Positions 1 through 9,300 of a DNA stretch of 64,000 nt are shown one piece after another (within the stretch, counting starts at the first letter, position 1; every line of letters starts with the position of its first letter). This DNA comes from Catenaria anguillulae PL171 (Eukaryota > Blastocladiomycota > Blastocladiomycetes > Blastocladiales > Catenariaceae), in contig MCFL01000030.1 in assembly GCA_002102555.1 (NCBI GenBank), forward strand, positions 1 through 64,000. The letters are read 5' to 3'. The notes below the pieces were generated by a model. The model worked only from the letters and a program-made list of their open reading frames with translations. It was not told the DNA's origin and searched no databases. Both the position numbers and the translations under genes were made by a program.

Positions 1-715
1 CAAACGACGGATCGACCGTTGAAGCGAAGGAGCGTATCGACAATGCCGAGGCATGGCGACAGGCCGCCGATCCCACGGATGGCCATGGGCTCGGGCGACG
101 GTCGAACGTGGTCGCGGAAATGGTTGGCATATTGCTTGGGAGTACATTGCGGTCACTGCCCGTGTCCAAGCGACACGTGAGCTGGTCGGGGTGAGTGCCT
201 TGAATTGTAAACGGCCAGTCGACGCTGGAGCTGATCATGCAGGTCAGAGTCAGGTGGACAGTTGGGCGCGGGCCTGACGGCGGACCACAATCACTGGCGA
301 CAGCTCGGCATTCACCTCAATTCGCTTTGGTGAAGCAGAACGAGTATCATGGGCAACAATTGGCGTATTATCTTGCAACAACACGTTCACACAGGGATCA
401 GCAGCCGAGGGCTTGCGCTGGTCAGCCGGCGGATTGCCCGATACCACTGCACAAATGTCCTGCGATCAACCAATTGGTCCTTGAGCTCGTCGTGGTTTGC
501 TGGCAGCTTGCCCGATACCATCTACAAAACTCTGTGCGTTGCAAGAATGCCAACAGGGGACGTCAGCTTTTGTCCGCATGACAATTGCGGGTGCAATGGT
601 GTTGCACGTACATTCTTCAATCGCATCATGCATGGTCTCGTCGGCGGTGGCAACCAATTGGACGTGCCAGCCAAGACTCGGTCGAATTCCGTTCCACGCT
701 GCTCCTCACCGCCAT
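1..715. other. No supportable gene; decayed sequence
   Basis: No reading frame here has recognisable domains. One frame is open from the window edge (3-194, + strand, 63 codons) and could be the 3' end of something outside the window, but its length is unremarkable for GC-rich DNA. The minus strand holds short peptides that may continue the decayed gag-like element to the right. Confidence 0.4.
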
Positions 716-1285
716 TCAAGGATGACGGATCAGGCAAGGGTGAGGTTTGACCAGCCCTGACCGGGTTCCTGTTGCCAACAGCCTCCACCAAAGCACTCTG
801 CACTGGCACCTCGTCTCCCCCCTCACAGACCCAAACAATGCGCCGGCCAACAGAGACTGCGTTCCTCTTGATCCTGGCCAATACCTCGGTATCTGAATGA
901 TCCGAGAAACCTCGCGCAAACGAGGGGACAAGTGTGCCCACGAGCAAAGGAACGCACCGGCCACCGTGGCCATTCGTACACCCGCGAAATCCTGATCGCA
1001 TGCCACAGCTTCCATGAATGCCGTGATACGGCGCATGTACTTGAGCGGCTCGGACAGCTCGGCCTTCTCAAACTTGGCCATGAGGCCATCAAGGAATGCG
1101 GCGCCGTGCCCTCGTCGATGATCTTGGCCAATGAGCCAAAGTCGTGCTCGTTTACAGCAAGGCCAAACGAGCGTGGCCAAACACTCGGCCAAACTTGTTG
1201 TAGCTGTATCTTGTTGCACTTGACAGTCGGATGGTTGGGAATTTCCGACACGTCTAGATCCGAGGCCATGGAGCAGGCCGCACAA
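716..1285 (-). pseudogene. Decayed continuation of gag-like element
   Basis: Downstream of the gag-like ORF the minus strand keeps coding character only in pieces that change frame. One piece near 1290-1150 carries a Cys/His cluster (HDCAAC) and continues to a segment ending APHSLMA. A second frame then takes over with FLDGLMAKFEKAELSEPLKY near 1110-1040 and runs to 716. I read this as one ancestral protein broken by at least two frameshifts. It resembles no family I can name with confidence. The alternative is that these are unrelated chance ORFs. Confidence 0.35.
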
Positions 1286-2794
1286 TCATGCTCGATGAAA
1301 ACGAATGCGCATTTGCTGGGCTTCGGCCTTGGTTGGCGAGCGTGGCGTTGCTGCACCACGGCCCTGCCTGCGCTTCTTGCTGGGCGGCACGGAGAATTGC
1401 TCGTCAGCGGCATCCTCGCTTGCGCGCTTGTTGCCAGCATTGGCCGACACATTGTGGCGGCGGATCCGCATTGCCAGCCTCAAGCACCAACACGTCGGCG
1501 GGGCGAGCTGAGTTTGCTGCTGCGCCTTGCTGCTGATGGCCATGATCGCCGCGCTACTTGTGTGCCCGTTCTGCGCAGTGTACTTGTTGGTGTAGCCGCA
1601 CGGTAACCACCGCGATGCCCCACCACGGTATCCGCCACCACGGGATGATGAGCCTGAATGGTTTTGCGAACCATCCTTGGCGCTCTGCGTCTGCGCACCA
1701 TCCTTGTTGTCGGTCGGCGACTTGCTCGAGCTCGTGGTGCTCGACTTGGCATTGTTTTGTACTTTGGGGTAGAACCCGATCGGTGTGCCAATGAGGTGGC
1801 GGAACATGGAAGGTTCGATGTGCGGGAATACGCGGTTGTTGAGTTCGCGGAGCACAGTGCGGATGTCCGTCGAGGTGTTGTCGGCCGCCTCAAACCAAGT
1901 GGTCTTGACCTCGGTCGGCCAGATCGAGGCAATGACGCCAATGACGATATTCTTGACAATGGGCGAGCGCCAAAGGGGGTTGTCCTCGGGATGCGTGCCT
2001 CGGGGCAAGTACACGAGCAATGCCAGTGAAACAGCGATGATGTAGTTGGCGACCGTTTTGCCCTCCACCGGCAACACATCCTGGAACGCCATCTGTTGCG
2101 CATGGCGCTTGGGCCAGTTGAGAGTGTCCAACAGGCGGCGGAACAGCTCGCCCTCATCCAAATCGTTCGGAAAACGTGAAATGTCGGCGCGGGCGCGCTC
2201 GGAGAAGTACCGAATGCTGCGCTTGAGATTGGCCACCATCGTGTCTTGGTGGTTACCCGCCCGCAAACGCAATTGTGCCACCAACTCAGCGACCGTCTCG
2301 GCTCGCTCAAAGGTCATGCGGGCGAGCGCCGAGGGAATCGATTGACCAGCTGGAATATACACCAGCGGGTTGTTGGTTGCCTCTTTGTCGGCATCCTTGT
2401 TAGGCGGCGCAGCAAAAGGGTCGCGGGTTTTGCCTTTGGCGGTGAGCTGCTCAAGGATCGGAGCAAGCTTGTCGAGGTACTTCTGGTAGCGCGAGACGCC
2501 TCGCTCCAAGGGTTTGATGCGGGCATCCACATCAATCGTGGGGTCCGCCTCGTAGTCGCGCTCAAGTTGGTCTTGCTGCTCCTCTAGTTGCGATTGCTGC
2601 CTGGCATAGTACTGCTTGGCCCGCAGCAGAACCGTTGAGTTGGGCGTCACCAGTTCGGTGTTGGTGAGTTTGATGGCTTGGCGCTCGAAGAAGCGCTCGC
2701 TGGCAGCGTCGCCCGCCGATTGCAACCATTCAAGGATGGCGTGGGGCTCGAGGGCACCGATATTGTCGATTTGCTGATCTGTCAAGTCGGCCAT
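1286..2794 (-). CDS. Gag-like protein of a retroelement (probable, damaged)
   Basis: Reading from the ATG at 2794 gives about 500 aa. The first ~360 residues look coherent: an acidic helical N-terminus, a charged coiled-coil-like stretch rich in Gln and Glu (about residues 60-110), a central helical domain (about 170-330), then a Ser/Gly/Arg-rich linker. This order resembles capsid-type Gag proteins, where a nucleic-acid-binding tail follows the capsid. The expected zinc knuckle is not intact; only a GH with no proper Cys spacing is visible near 1560. After that the frame appears shifted, because coding character moves to another frame. It lies just inside a candidate LTR (2914-3103) in the right orientation. 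No protease, integrase or reverse transcriptase is visible in the window. A host gene of unknown function is the alternative. Confidence 0.4.
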   Translation of the reverse strand: MADLTDQQIDNIGALEPHAILEWLQSAGDAASERFFERQAIKLTNTELVTPNSTVLLRAKQYYARQQSQLEEQQDQLERDYEADPTIDVDARIKPLERGVSRYQKYLDKLAPILEQLTAKGKTRDPFAAPPNKDADKEATNNPLVYIPAGQSIPSALARMTFERAETVAELVAQLRLRAGNHQDTMVANLKRSIRYFSERARADISRFPNDLDEGELFRRLLDTLNWPKRHAQQMAFQDVLPVEGKTVANYIIAVSLALLVYLPRGTHPEDNPLWRSPIVKNIVIGVIASIWPTEVKTTWFEAADNTSTDIRTVLRELNNRVFPHIEPSMFRHLIGTPIGFYPKVQNNAKSSTTSSSKSPTDNKDGAQTQSAKDGSQNHSGSSSRGGGYRGGASRWLPCGYTNKYTAQNGHTSSAAIMAISSKAQQQTQLAPPTCWCLRLAMRIRRHNVSANAGNKRASEDAADEQFSVPPSKKRRQGRGAATPRSPTKAEAQQMRIRFHRA

Positions 2795-2913
2795 TGTTGT
2801 TGAAAGTGCGACGTTGAGCGAGACGAAAGTGTGGTTGGATTTGTGGCCAATGGAATGAGTCGGCAATGAGTGGAGCTAAGCGACGATGGATGGGGCTAAG
2901 CGACGACGGCCAG

Positions 2914-3103
2914 GTTGTTGTGTGCTGGGAACTTCCGTTGGCAGAACTTGATGAAAAAATGTTGGCGTGCTTGCATAGGTAAGACTAGAAGGTCATCAAG
3001 CACGGGTAGTATATACTAAACGACCCAGAATTATCTGAAGAGCTAACCATGGGTTGGTGCCCAACTGCTGGGTCACGGATCACAAACACAAACACACAAC
3101 AAC
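2914..3103. repeat. Candidate 190-bp LTR
   Basis: The segment is bounded by a perfect 11-bp inverted repeat: GTTGTTGTGTG at 2914-2924 and CACACAACAAC at 3093-3103. An LTR trimmed to TG...CA ends would begin and end inside these arms. It sits 120 bp upstream of the gag-like start. A second copy would lie left of the window, so it cannot be confirmed here. Confidence 0.35.
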
Positions 3104-3177
3104 TCAATAACTCATCACATGCACACACGTGAACGGCATACACATACACTCTCCTACACAACCCCAACAAGCAGTGG

Positions 3178-3877
3178 GCGGGAGCTTCTCCGCCAAGCGA
3201 GCAGCAATGGCAGCCGGAACGATGCCAGCAGGGGCGTCGTACAAGTAAATAGCCGAGACCTGGGTGATCAGGGCAGCAGTCGGCGGGGTGTACATTTCGA
3301 GGATGGTGGTGACACCCTCGGATCCATGCAGCGGGCGGGCGTGTTGGACCGCGTCGTCACGGCCCTCACCAGTGTAAAACTCGATCACAATGGATTCGAG
3401 ATTCGGTTGACATACCCCCTCAGCAAAAACCTGAGGGATGCTAAAGTTACAAGCGGACTTTTTGAAAGCCCCGGTATGGTACTGGAAGCGAGCGGTGTTC
3501 AGCTTTTCGGCGCGGGACGTACCAGGCATGTCGGCCAGGAGGCAGGAAGCAAAGAAACGTTGGTTAGCGGTAGGGCGGGTCGGAGTTGGGACGTCTTCGT
3601 CCATCTTGTCGTCGTCGTTGGCCAGAGCGGCAAAGCAGAGGAGAGCAGGGCGGGGGGCGGCAGAGCGGGCGGGGGCAGTGACAATATCGGCGGTGTTGGC
3701 CTGTTGATCAGGCGGGGGGCAAGGCGGATCACCCATTGTTTGGGTGGCAGATGGGTCAGTCATGGCCGAAAATCGTCCGTTTGACTTGATATTTTGACAG
3801 GGTAGGTAAGTTGGGGCGCTGATTCGATTGCGCAGGGTTTCGTAGCGATATTGTCACTATTGCCTGTACGTAGCTCC
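3178..3877 (-). mobile_element. LINE-A 5' fragment (5' UTR plus ORF1 N-terminus)
   Basis: This is a second copy of the LINE-A 5' end. The 5' UTR (3764-3877) and the first ~190 codons of ORF1 (start codon at 3763) match the complete copy at 21215-20520 closely, including the opening residues MTDPSATQTMGDPP and the motif TSRAEKLNTARFQYHTG. Similarity stops near 3178, inside ORF1, and unrelated sequence follows. The apparent ORF continues to 3104 with no further similarity. The 5' end abuts a copy of the tRNA-Ala target site, as in the complete element. The 3' part was lost by deletion or by a later insertion of the element on the left. Confidence 0.8.
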
Positions 3878-3891
3878 AAGGGGCTTTAACT
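3878..3891 (+). repeat. tRNA-Ala target-site copy 1
   Basis: AAGGGGCTTTAACT, identical to the last flanking bases plus nucleotides 1-12 of the tRNA-Ala gene at 22652. It joins the LINE-A 5' fragment to SINE copy 1. Confidence 0.9.
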
Positions 3892-4348
3892 TTTTCAGGT
3901 AATGTATTGTAGTGACTTAACACAAGCATGAGGGGAGCCGCTGGCGTCATTTCGACCAACCCCCAACATACAGACCAGGGACAATATCCACACACACAAG
4001 CCAGAGTTGAACGCATACACACGAAATGGCAGCTGGACTTACTTGAGCTTGATAGGCTTGGCACCAGTCCAACACATGTCAACCACCTTCTCCTTGGAAC
4101 ACGCGGATCCGGCGGCTTGGGTTCGATTCTTGGACAACTCGATTGGGCGGGATCCACCCCGGACGGCTTGGACCCAATTGACCGATGGGTGGCTTGAGCA
4201 GGCAAACCAAACCGAAATCCTTGCTCAAACTGTGGCCGAGGACTATGCACGAAACAGCATGCATACCGAAAGTGCCGCCCGTGGGGTTCGAACCCAAACC
4301 TTCGCAGTGGACACCCGGCGCCTCGACCACTGGGCCACGACAGCCCTT
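3892..4348 (-). mobile_element. SINE copy 1 (tRNA-headed)
   Basis: A 457-bp element read on the minus strand. Its 5' head (about 4346-4270) is tRNA-like, with a perfect Pol III A box (TGGCCCAGTGG) and B box (GGTTCGAACCC). The overall layout resembles a class II tRNA (Ser/Leu type) although the anticodon arm is degenerate. The 3' end (left side) finishes with ACTACAATACATTACC before the target-site copy. It is nearly identical to the copy at 22193-22648, which points to recent activity. It has no ORF of its own. Confidence 0.85.
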
Positions 4349-4363
4349 AAAGGGGCTTTAACT
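4349..4363 (+). repeat. tRNA-Ala target-site copy 2
   Basis: AAAGGGGCTTTAACT between SINE copy 1 and the truncated LINE-A 3' end. Confidence 0.9.
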
Positions 4364-5054
4364 TATCGGTATTGTATTGAAATTGAAGAATTCAGACTCA
4401 CGTGCGAGAAAAAATTACAACAACAAATCAGGACCAAACACTGTATGCACCCAATGCCAATACGGAGGTTCAGATCGAGCCAAAAGTGGTGTGCTGACCA
4501 ATCGCGTGGAAGGCATGTTGTTGGGCATTGCAAGGAATGGCACCAACCCAATACACCAGAGTGCACGCGACCTTGGAATCACGCGGCCGCGTGCCTTGAG
4601 CGCAGTGTCAGCTGACGACTACGCAAAGGGAGGAGCAATACCAGACAGAAGCCACTGTGAGGCGGCATCGTCGGCAGCAAGACGGGTATGGTCGTGGTGA
4701 CCAACAGGGCAAAGGAACTTGGAAATGGCGACGCCGCGCCAGCGGTGAGGAATCGGGTGATGGGTGTCGAGGTGGTGGGAGTATGGCGTCAAACACGCCA
4801 GGCAAAAGATGGACGGAAGGGGCAGAGGAGGATTGAGAGGGGCCGGGAGCGAAGACGGCAGCGCCGCAACCATCTTGTAGGGAAGCCGCTTGGGTTGCTT
4901 TCGCAACTGGGCCGGTGGTGGGAGAGGCGGGGCCGGGGCAACAAACGGGGGCGGGTCGGCCATGGGCATGTCTGGGGGCAGACGGAACCGGGACGTGGGC
5001 GTGGGGTGGTAGACTGGCACGTATCCGTCGTACTTGGAGTGCCGCCTGCGAATT
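4364..5054 (-). mobile_element. 5'-truncated LINE-A 3' end
   Basis: This 691-bp piece matches the 3' end of LINE-A (compare 5070-5760). It holds the last ~145 codons of ORF2, open from the 5' junction to the stop at 4619, including the Cys-rich motif CLACLTPYSHHL, followed by the 3' UTR. The tail ends TTCAATACAATACC next to the target site. A flush target-site copy at both ends is what 5'-truncated target-primed reverse transcription leaves. Confidence 0.85.
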
Positions 5055-5069
5055 AAAGGGGCTTTAACT
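5055..5069 (+). repeat. tRNA-Ala target-site copy 3
   Basis: AAAGGGGCTTTAACT at the 3' boundary of the complete LINE-A. Confidence 0.9.
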
Positions 5070-5324
5070 AATTGGTATTGTATTGAAATTGAAGAATTCT
5101 GACCCACGTGCGAGAAAAAATTACAACAACAAATCAGGACCAAACACTGTATGCACCCAACGCCAATACGGAGGTTCAGATCGAGCCAAAAGTGGTGTGC
5201 TGACCAATCGCGCGGAAGGCATGTTGTTGGGCATTGCAAGGAAAGGCACCAACCCAATACACCAGAGTGCACGCGACCTTGGAATCACGCGGCCGCGTGC
5301 CTTGAGCGCAGTGTCAGCCGACGA

Positions 5325-5911
5325 CTACGCGAACGGGGGAGCAATGCCGGACAAGAGCCACCGCGAGGCAGCATCATCGGCAGCAAGACGGGTGTGGTCA
5401 TGACGACCAACAGGACAACGGAACTTGGCGATGGCGACGCCGCGCCAGCGGTGAGGGATAGGGAGGAGAGTGTCAAGGTGGTGGGAGTACGGCGTCAGAC
5501 ACGCCAAGCAAGAGATGGACGGAAGAGGGAGTGGAGGGTCGAGAGGAGCAGGTAAGGAGGAGGGAAGGGACGAGACCATCTTGTACGGCAGCCGCTTGGG
5601 TTGCTTTTGCAACTGAGCCGCCGGCGGGAGGGGCGGGGCCGGGTCGGCAAACGGTGGCGGATCGGCCATGGGCACATCCGGAGGGAGCCGGAACCGGGAA
5701 GTGGGCGTTGGGTGGTACACGGGCACATACCCATTGTACTTTGAGTGCCGCTTGGTCGGTGTTGCATCCGCCACCGTTGGTTGCGGTGGAGCCTGGGGTG
5801 GGAGCGTGGCAACATGAGCTTCCCACGCGAGCCGCAGCGCCTCCTTGTTTTCAGGCGTGTTGGGGTCGGGGTAGAAGAGGTTGATGGCCTTGGTGTGCAA
5901 CTCCCAAACAC
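5325..5911 (-). pseudogene. LINE-A ORF2, C-terminal part (separated by LINE-B)
   Basis: The frame is open across the junction with the 16-bp duplicated site and continues the RNase H block that ends at 13771-13755. The last residues before LINE-B and the first after it join in frame at ERVWEL. The segment carries a Pro-rich stretch (about 5700-5550) and then a Cys/His-rich end: CLACLTPYSHHL near 5505-5470 and CPVGRHDHTRLA near 5425-5385, with the stop at 5325-5327. The same C-terminus is present in the truncated copies at 4619-5054 and 21500-21706. So it is a conserved part of the family. The Cys/His pattern suggests metal binding, but I know no family with this exact spacing. Confidence 0.75.
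5896..5911. repeat. LINE-B target-site duplication, left copy
   Basis: TGCAACTCCCAAACAC, identical to 13755-13770. It marks where LINE-B inserted into LINE-A ORF2. Confidence 0.9.
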
Positions 5912-5926
5912 TTTTTTTTTTTTTTT
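5912..5926 (-). other. LINE-B terminal poly(A) tract
   Basis: Fifteen A residues on the minus strand (T15 on the plus strand) directly at the left target-site copy. Confidence 0.85.
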
Positions 5927-6262
5927 GTTAACCACGTTGCATGTATTTATAAAATCATATCAGACCTGAACACCCAAAGAGGATGGGAAAGGGGGATAAT
6001 TCAAACAGATACTCAGAATACACCTGCCAGTGGCAGCAACAGGCACACAACACAATGGAAGGAGCGGTTGGCAACAGTGGGGAGGGAGGGGGAAAGGGAG
6101 AGTATGTAAGCCAATGGTGGTGAGAGCAAGTAATCAAGGTGAGGACAAAGGAGGCAGCATCAAGAATGTAGGTGGGGGGGGAGGTAAAGGCACGGGCGCA
6201 AGACAATCGATGCAGGGGAGTGGGGGAAAGAAGCAGTCCATGTGGGACATCCAATCAGTTCG

Positions 6263-6288
6263 TTTTTTTTTTTTTTTTTTTTTTTTTT
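6263..6288 (-). other. Internal poly(A) tract in LINE-B 3' region
   Basis: Twenty-six A residues on the minus strand, 68 bp downstream of the ORF2 stop and 337 bp before the terminal poly(A). It could be the element's own polyadenylation end, which would make 5927-6262 a 3'-transduced flank. Confidence 0.7.
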
Positions 6289-6355
6289 CCGCGGTTTCTG
6301 TTTTCAAAAGGAAGTTTGAAGGAGGGGTGAGGTAGACGGGTTGAAGGCCATGGAG

Positions 6356-9300
6356 CTAGGTTTGTGTCAGGGAGAGGACAGGAACAAAAGTCGTGTGGGG
6401 CCCGGACAAGCTACGCACCACAACGCGGTTTGCAAAACGTTTTGCCGATGGCTGGAGTCCAAAAAGCGGTTGTGCCAGGCCCGGCATGGCACCAAGGTGA
6501 TGCCAGAACGCCCAAGGAAGCGGCCTGATGTCGTCTTGGGCAGCACCAAGGAGGGGTGGGGCACCAACAGCCAACTCGTGTGTGAAGTGGCATGCAATTT
6601 CAGCTGCAGACACAGGTGCCGTTACTTGATGTTGTTGTTGACCTTTGGTCGTGCATACTTGGCAGAGGCAATTGGTCGCGCCTTGGTTGTCTTGGCCTGG
6701 TGGAGCAATCGAGCCAACCTTCTCACACCGCGGCTTCCACACCGTGCACCAGATGAGCAACGAAACACTTGCCACAATCCGCGGGAGCTGGGATGCAAGT
6801 CCAGGGAACCTCTTGCGTAGTGCCAAGTCTACTACGCACGCCGCTGTTGCGCGCAGGCGACTTGGGTGCAACAAGTGGGCAAGCACACTTCTCGCCTGGA
6901 CGGCGAGAGTCGTGTCAGCGCCTGGCAAAAGTTGCTCAACACATTCGTGGGCCGCCACGCCAAGCTCCCACCGCTCGTCAACCAGCCTTGGACACACCAC
7001 CCAATGCTGCTGGTCATCCAAAGAGCCACACAGTGTGCAGAGCGGTGACGGGGCGCGATCCGGCCAGTACATGTGCAATTGGGCGAGCGTTGGGAGCCGC
7101 CCCGTGAGCACTTTGACGCGAAAAGTGACCAAAGAGTCGAGGGAGAATGATGCGACACGTGCGGCGGGCTTGCGGCCACTACGAATGGCCTTTGCAAATA
7201 TGAGCATGTCGGGTTCCAGGACGAGCTTGTACACATGGCTTGCGAGCTGCACCCTCGCTTCTGCTCGAGATGCCGCTTGGAGCGTCTTGCCAAGGCTAGT
7301 GTACACTGGCAAGTGCCCAAGCTGCAACAGTGCGCCAAAGTCAATCTCTGCGAGAAATTCCTTGCTAAACCTGCACGCCCGAGGCGCATATGCCCCCCGC
7401 GATGCAAGTCGATCAGCCTTGTCGTTGTTGCGGTCTCCTGAGTGGCCTTTGACCTTGACGATGGTGATGCTCAGGTTGCGGCGGCGCACAATTGCCCTCA
7501 AAACAAGGAGGAGATCGAGCAGCGTGGGTGGCGAGCGCATTTCGGCGGTGATTGTGGTGGGTTCCGAGAGTGTGGTGGTGACAAGGAGACACGCCGCTGC
7601 CGAGTCAGAGTGTACACGGGCGCGAGAACTTGGAGGCAGGTACGCAGCGAGCGCGCAGACAGCGTAAAGCTCGGCACGAGTCGAGCTGGCTGGTGCCGCG
7701 GGGAGGCGGCCAAAAAGCTCAATGCCAAGTGCAGGGCAGTGTGCGCCAAATCCCATGAGCGTTACCGAGGCACTGGTGGCAGGCTGGAGTGAGCCATCGG
7801 TCCAACAATCAAGCACCTTCCGCATCGCCCGTGTGAATGGGCCACGATTCGACGTTGGCGGGTACTCGAAAATAGCCGGCTCGCTGGCATGTAATGGGTC
7901 GTCATCGTCGCTGTCGCTTGAGCGGTCCTCGGAGCCCGACACGTCGCGGTTGGGATCGCCAAACATCGGTTCTCGCAGCAGCTGGACATATGGGCACAGG
8001 TGTGGGTGGGCAGAATCTGGAGCGTGGACCAAAAAGGCAACTGGGCCGTCCCGTCGATCTACTGATTGAAGAGCAGAGACTGGCCGGGCAAGCGAAAGCA
8101 GTACCGCAGTGGTGCAGTCTGGCCTGTTGAGGCGGTCGTGCGCAAACCTGCATTGGAGCGGGTCGTCGCAATCGAGGCAGAGGTGTAGCAGGGTGCAGCC
8201 AGGCTCGGGCGCTACTTGGTGGGCCAGTGGGCAACGACATGGCCGGAGGTGTCGCAATAAAAGGATTGTGTCGTTGGGGTCACTTCGGCGGTCGACATCG
8301 GCACAGAGGCCAAAGACTACGGCGCCGTCGCTCTCCCAGACGAAAAGCTGGCCGACGTGATAGTACGGTTGCCTGACATGGCGCGGCGCGGTGAGCGGGT
8401 GGAGCGTGCGACCGAGCGATGCGCACCGCGCGGCGACGCAATCGACTAGTCGTTGGAGCGCGTGAAAAATACGCCCGTTTCTTCGGCACCGGGGCGCAAG
8501 GAGGCGACGAGTGGATGCTACAGCGTTTGCAAACCGGGTCGTGGTGCTGTCTTGGTCATAAAAACAAATGGTAGAGATCAGGGGGGAAAGGGAAAGAACA
8601 CGGGAGCGGAGCAGGTGGGGTCTGAGAATGTGCAACACGTCAAAAGGAATAACCGACTCAAGGGGGATGTCGTCAGTGGGTGAGACAAGGAACGGATCAA
8701 CACGACCGACGAGGTGGATGGACAAAAACGACTGCGAGAAAAGGGGCAAGATGTTGATGATGGGCGACGGGACTCTTTGGGCGACGTGGGAGCGGATGCT
8801 CGTGGTGGGTATGCTAACGGGGAGGTCCACCAGCGCAGAGCGCGCTGGGCTTGAGCAACTTGGGCGCAAGCCACGTGGAAGTGTTCACTTGTCGTCGGCT
8901 GAGACAGGCAAAACCTGAGCCAAGAGGCCTTGAGGAGAGCAAGGCACGTGCGATTGATTTCAGGCCGTACGTAGACTCGTCGTAAAGCACCGGGGCTGGG
9001 GTGTTGGACGGGAGGCGGGCTACATGTCTGAGTGCATTGCGTAGTTTAGCGTCAAGACGGTCGAGAAACGAGGGTGAAGGAATGAAGCCGCTGGCACGGT
9101 AGGCCGCCGATGGAACAATGACCGCGTTGATCACGTAGGTGGCGATCTGCGCCGGAATGCGCTTTGACCGCAGCACGTTGAGGGCGCCAGTGACCGAGCT
9201 GAGCATTGCTCTTTCGGTCGCTCTCCTCGGCCCTGTACCATCAATGAAGACACCAAGGTACCGACGCACGTCTCCTTTACTCACCCGGGGCACCGCCACA

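Noticed and set aside
53-277. Short plus-strand ORFs at the left edge
   Set aside because: No domain, several overlapping frames of similar length, and GC-rich DNA gives such ORFs by chance.
932-1606. 224-codon plus-strand ORF
   Set aside because: Antisense to the decayed gag-like element; no domain and no start context.
4260-4345. Possible functional tRNA on the minus strand
   Set aside because: It has A and B boxes, but the anticodon arm does not pair well and the same sequence recurs three times in a 456-bp element, so it is a SINE head.
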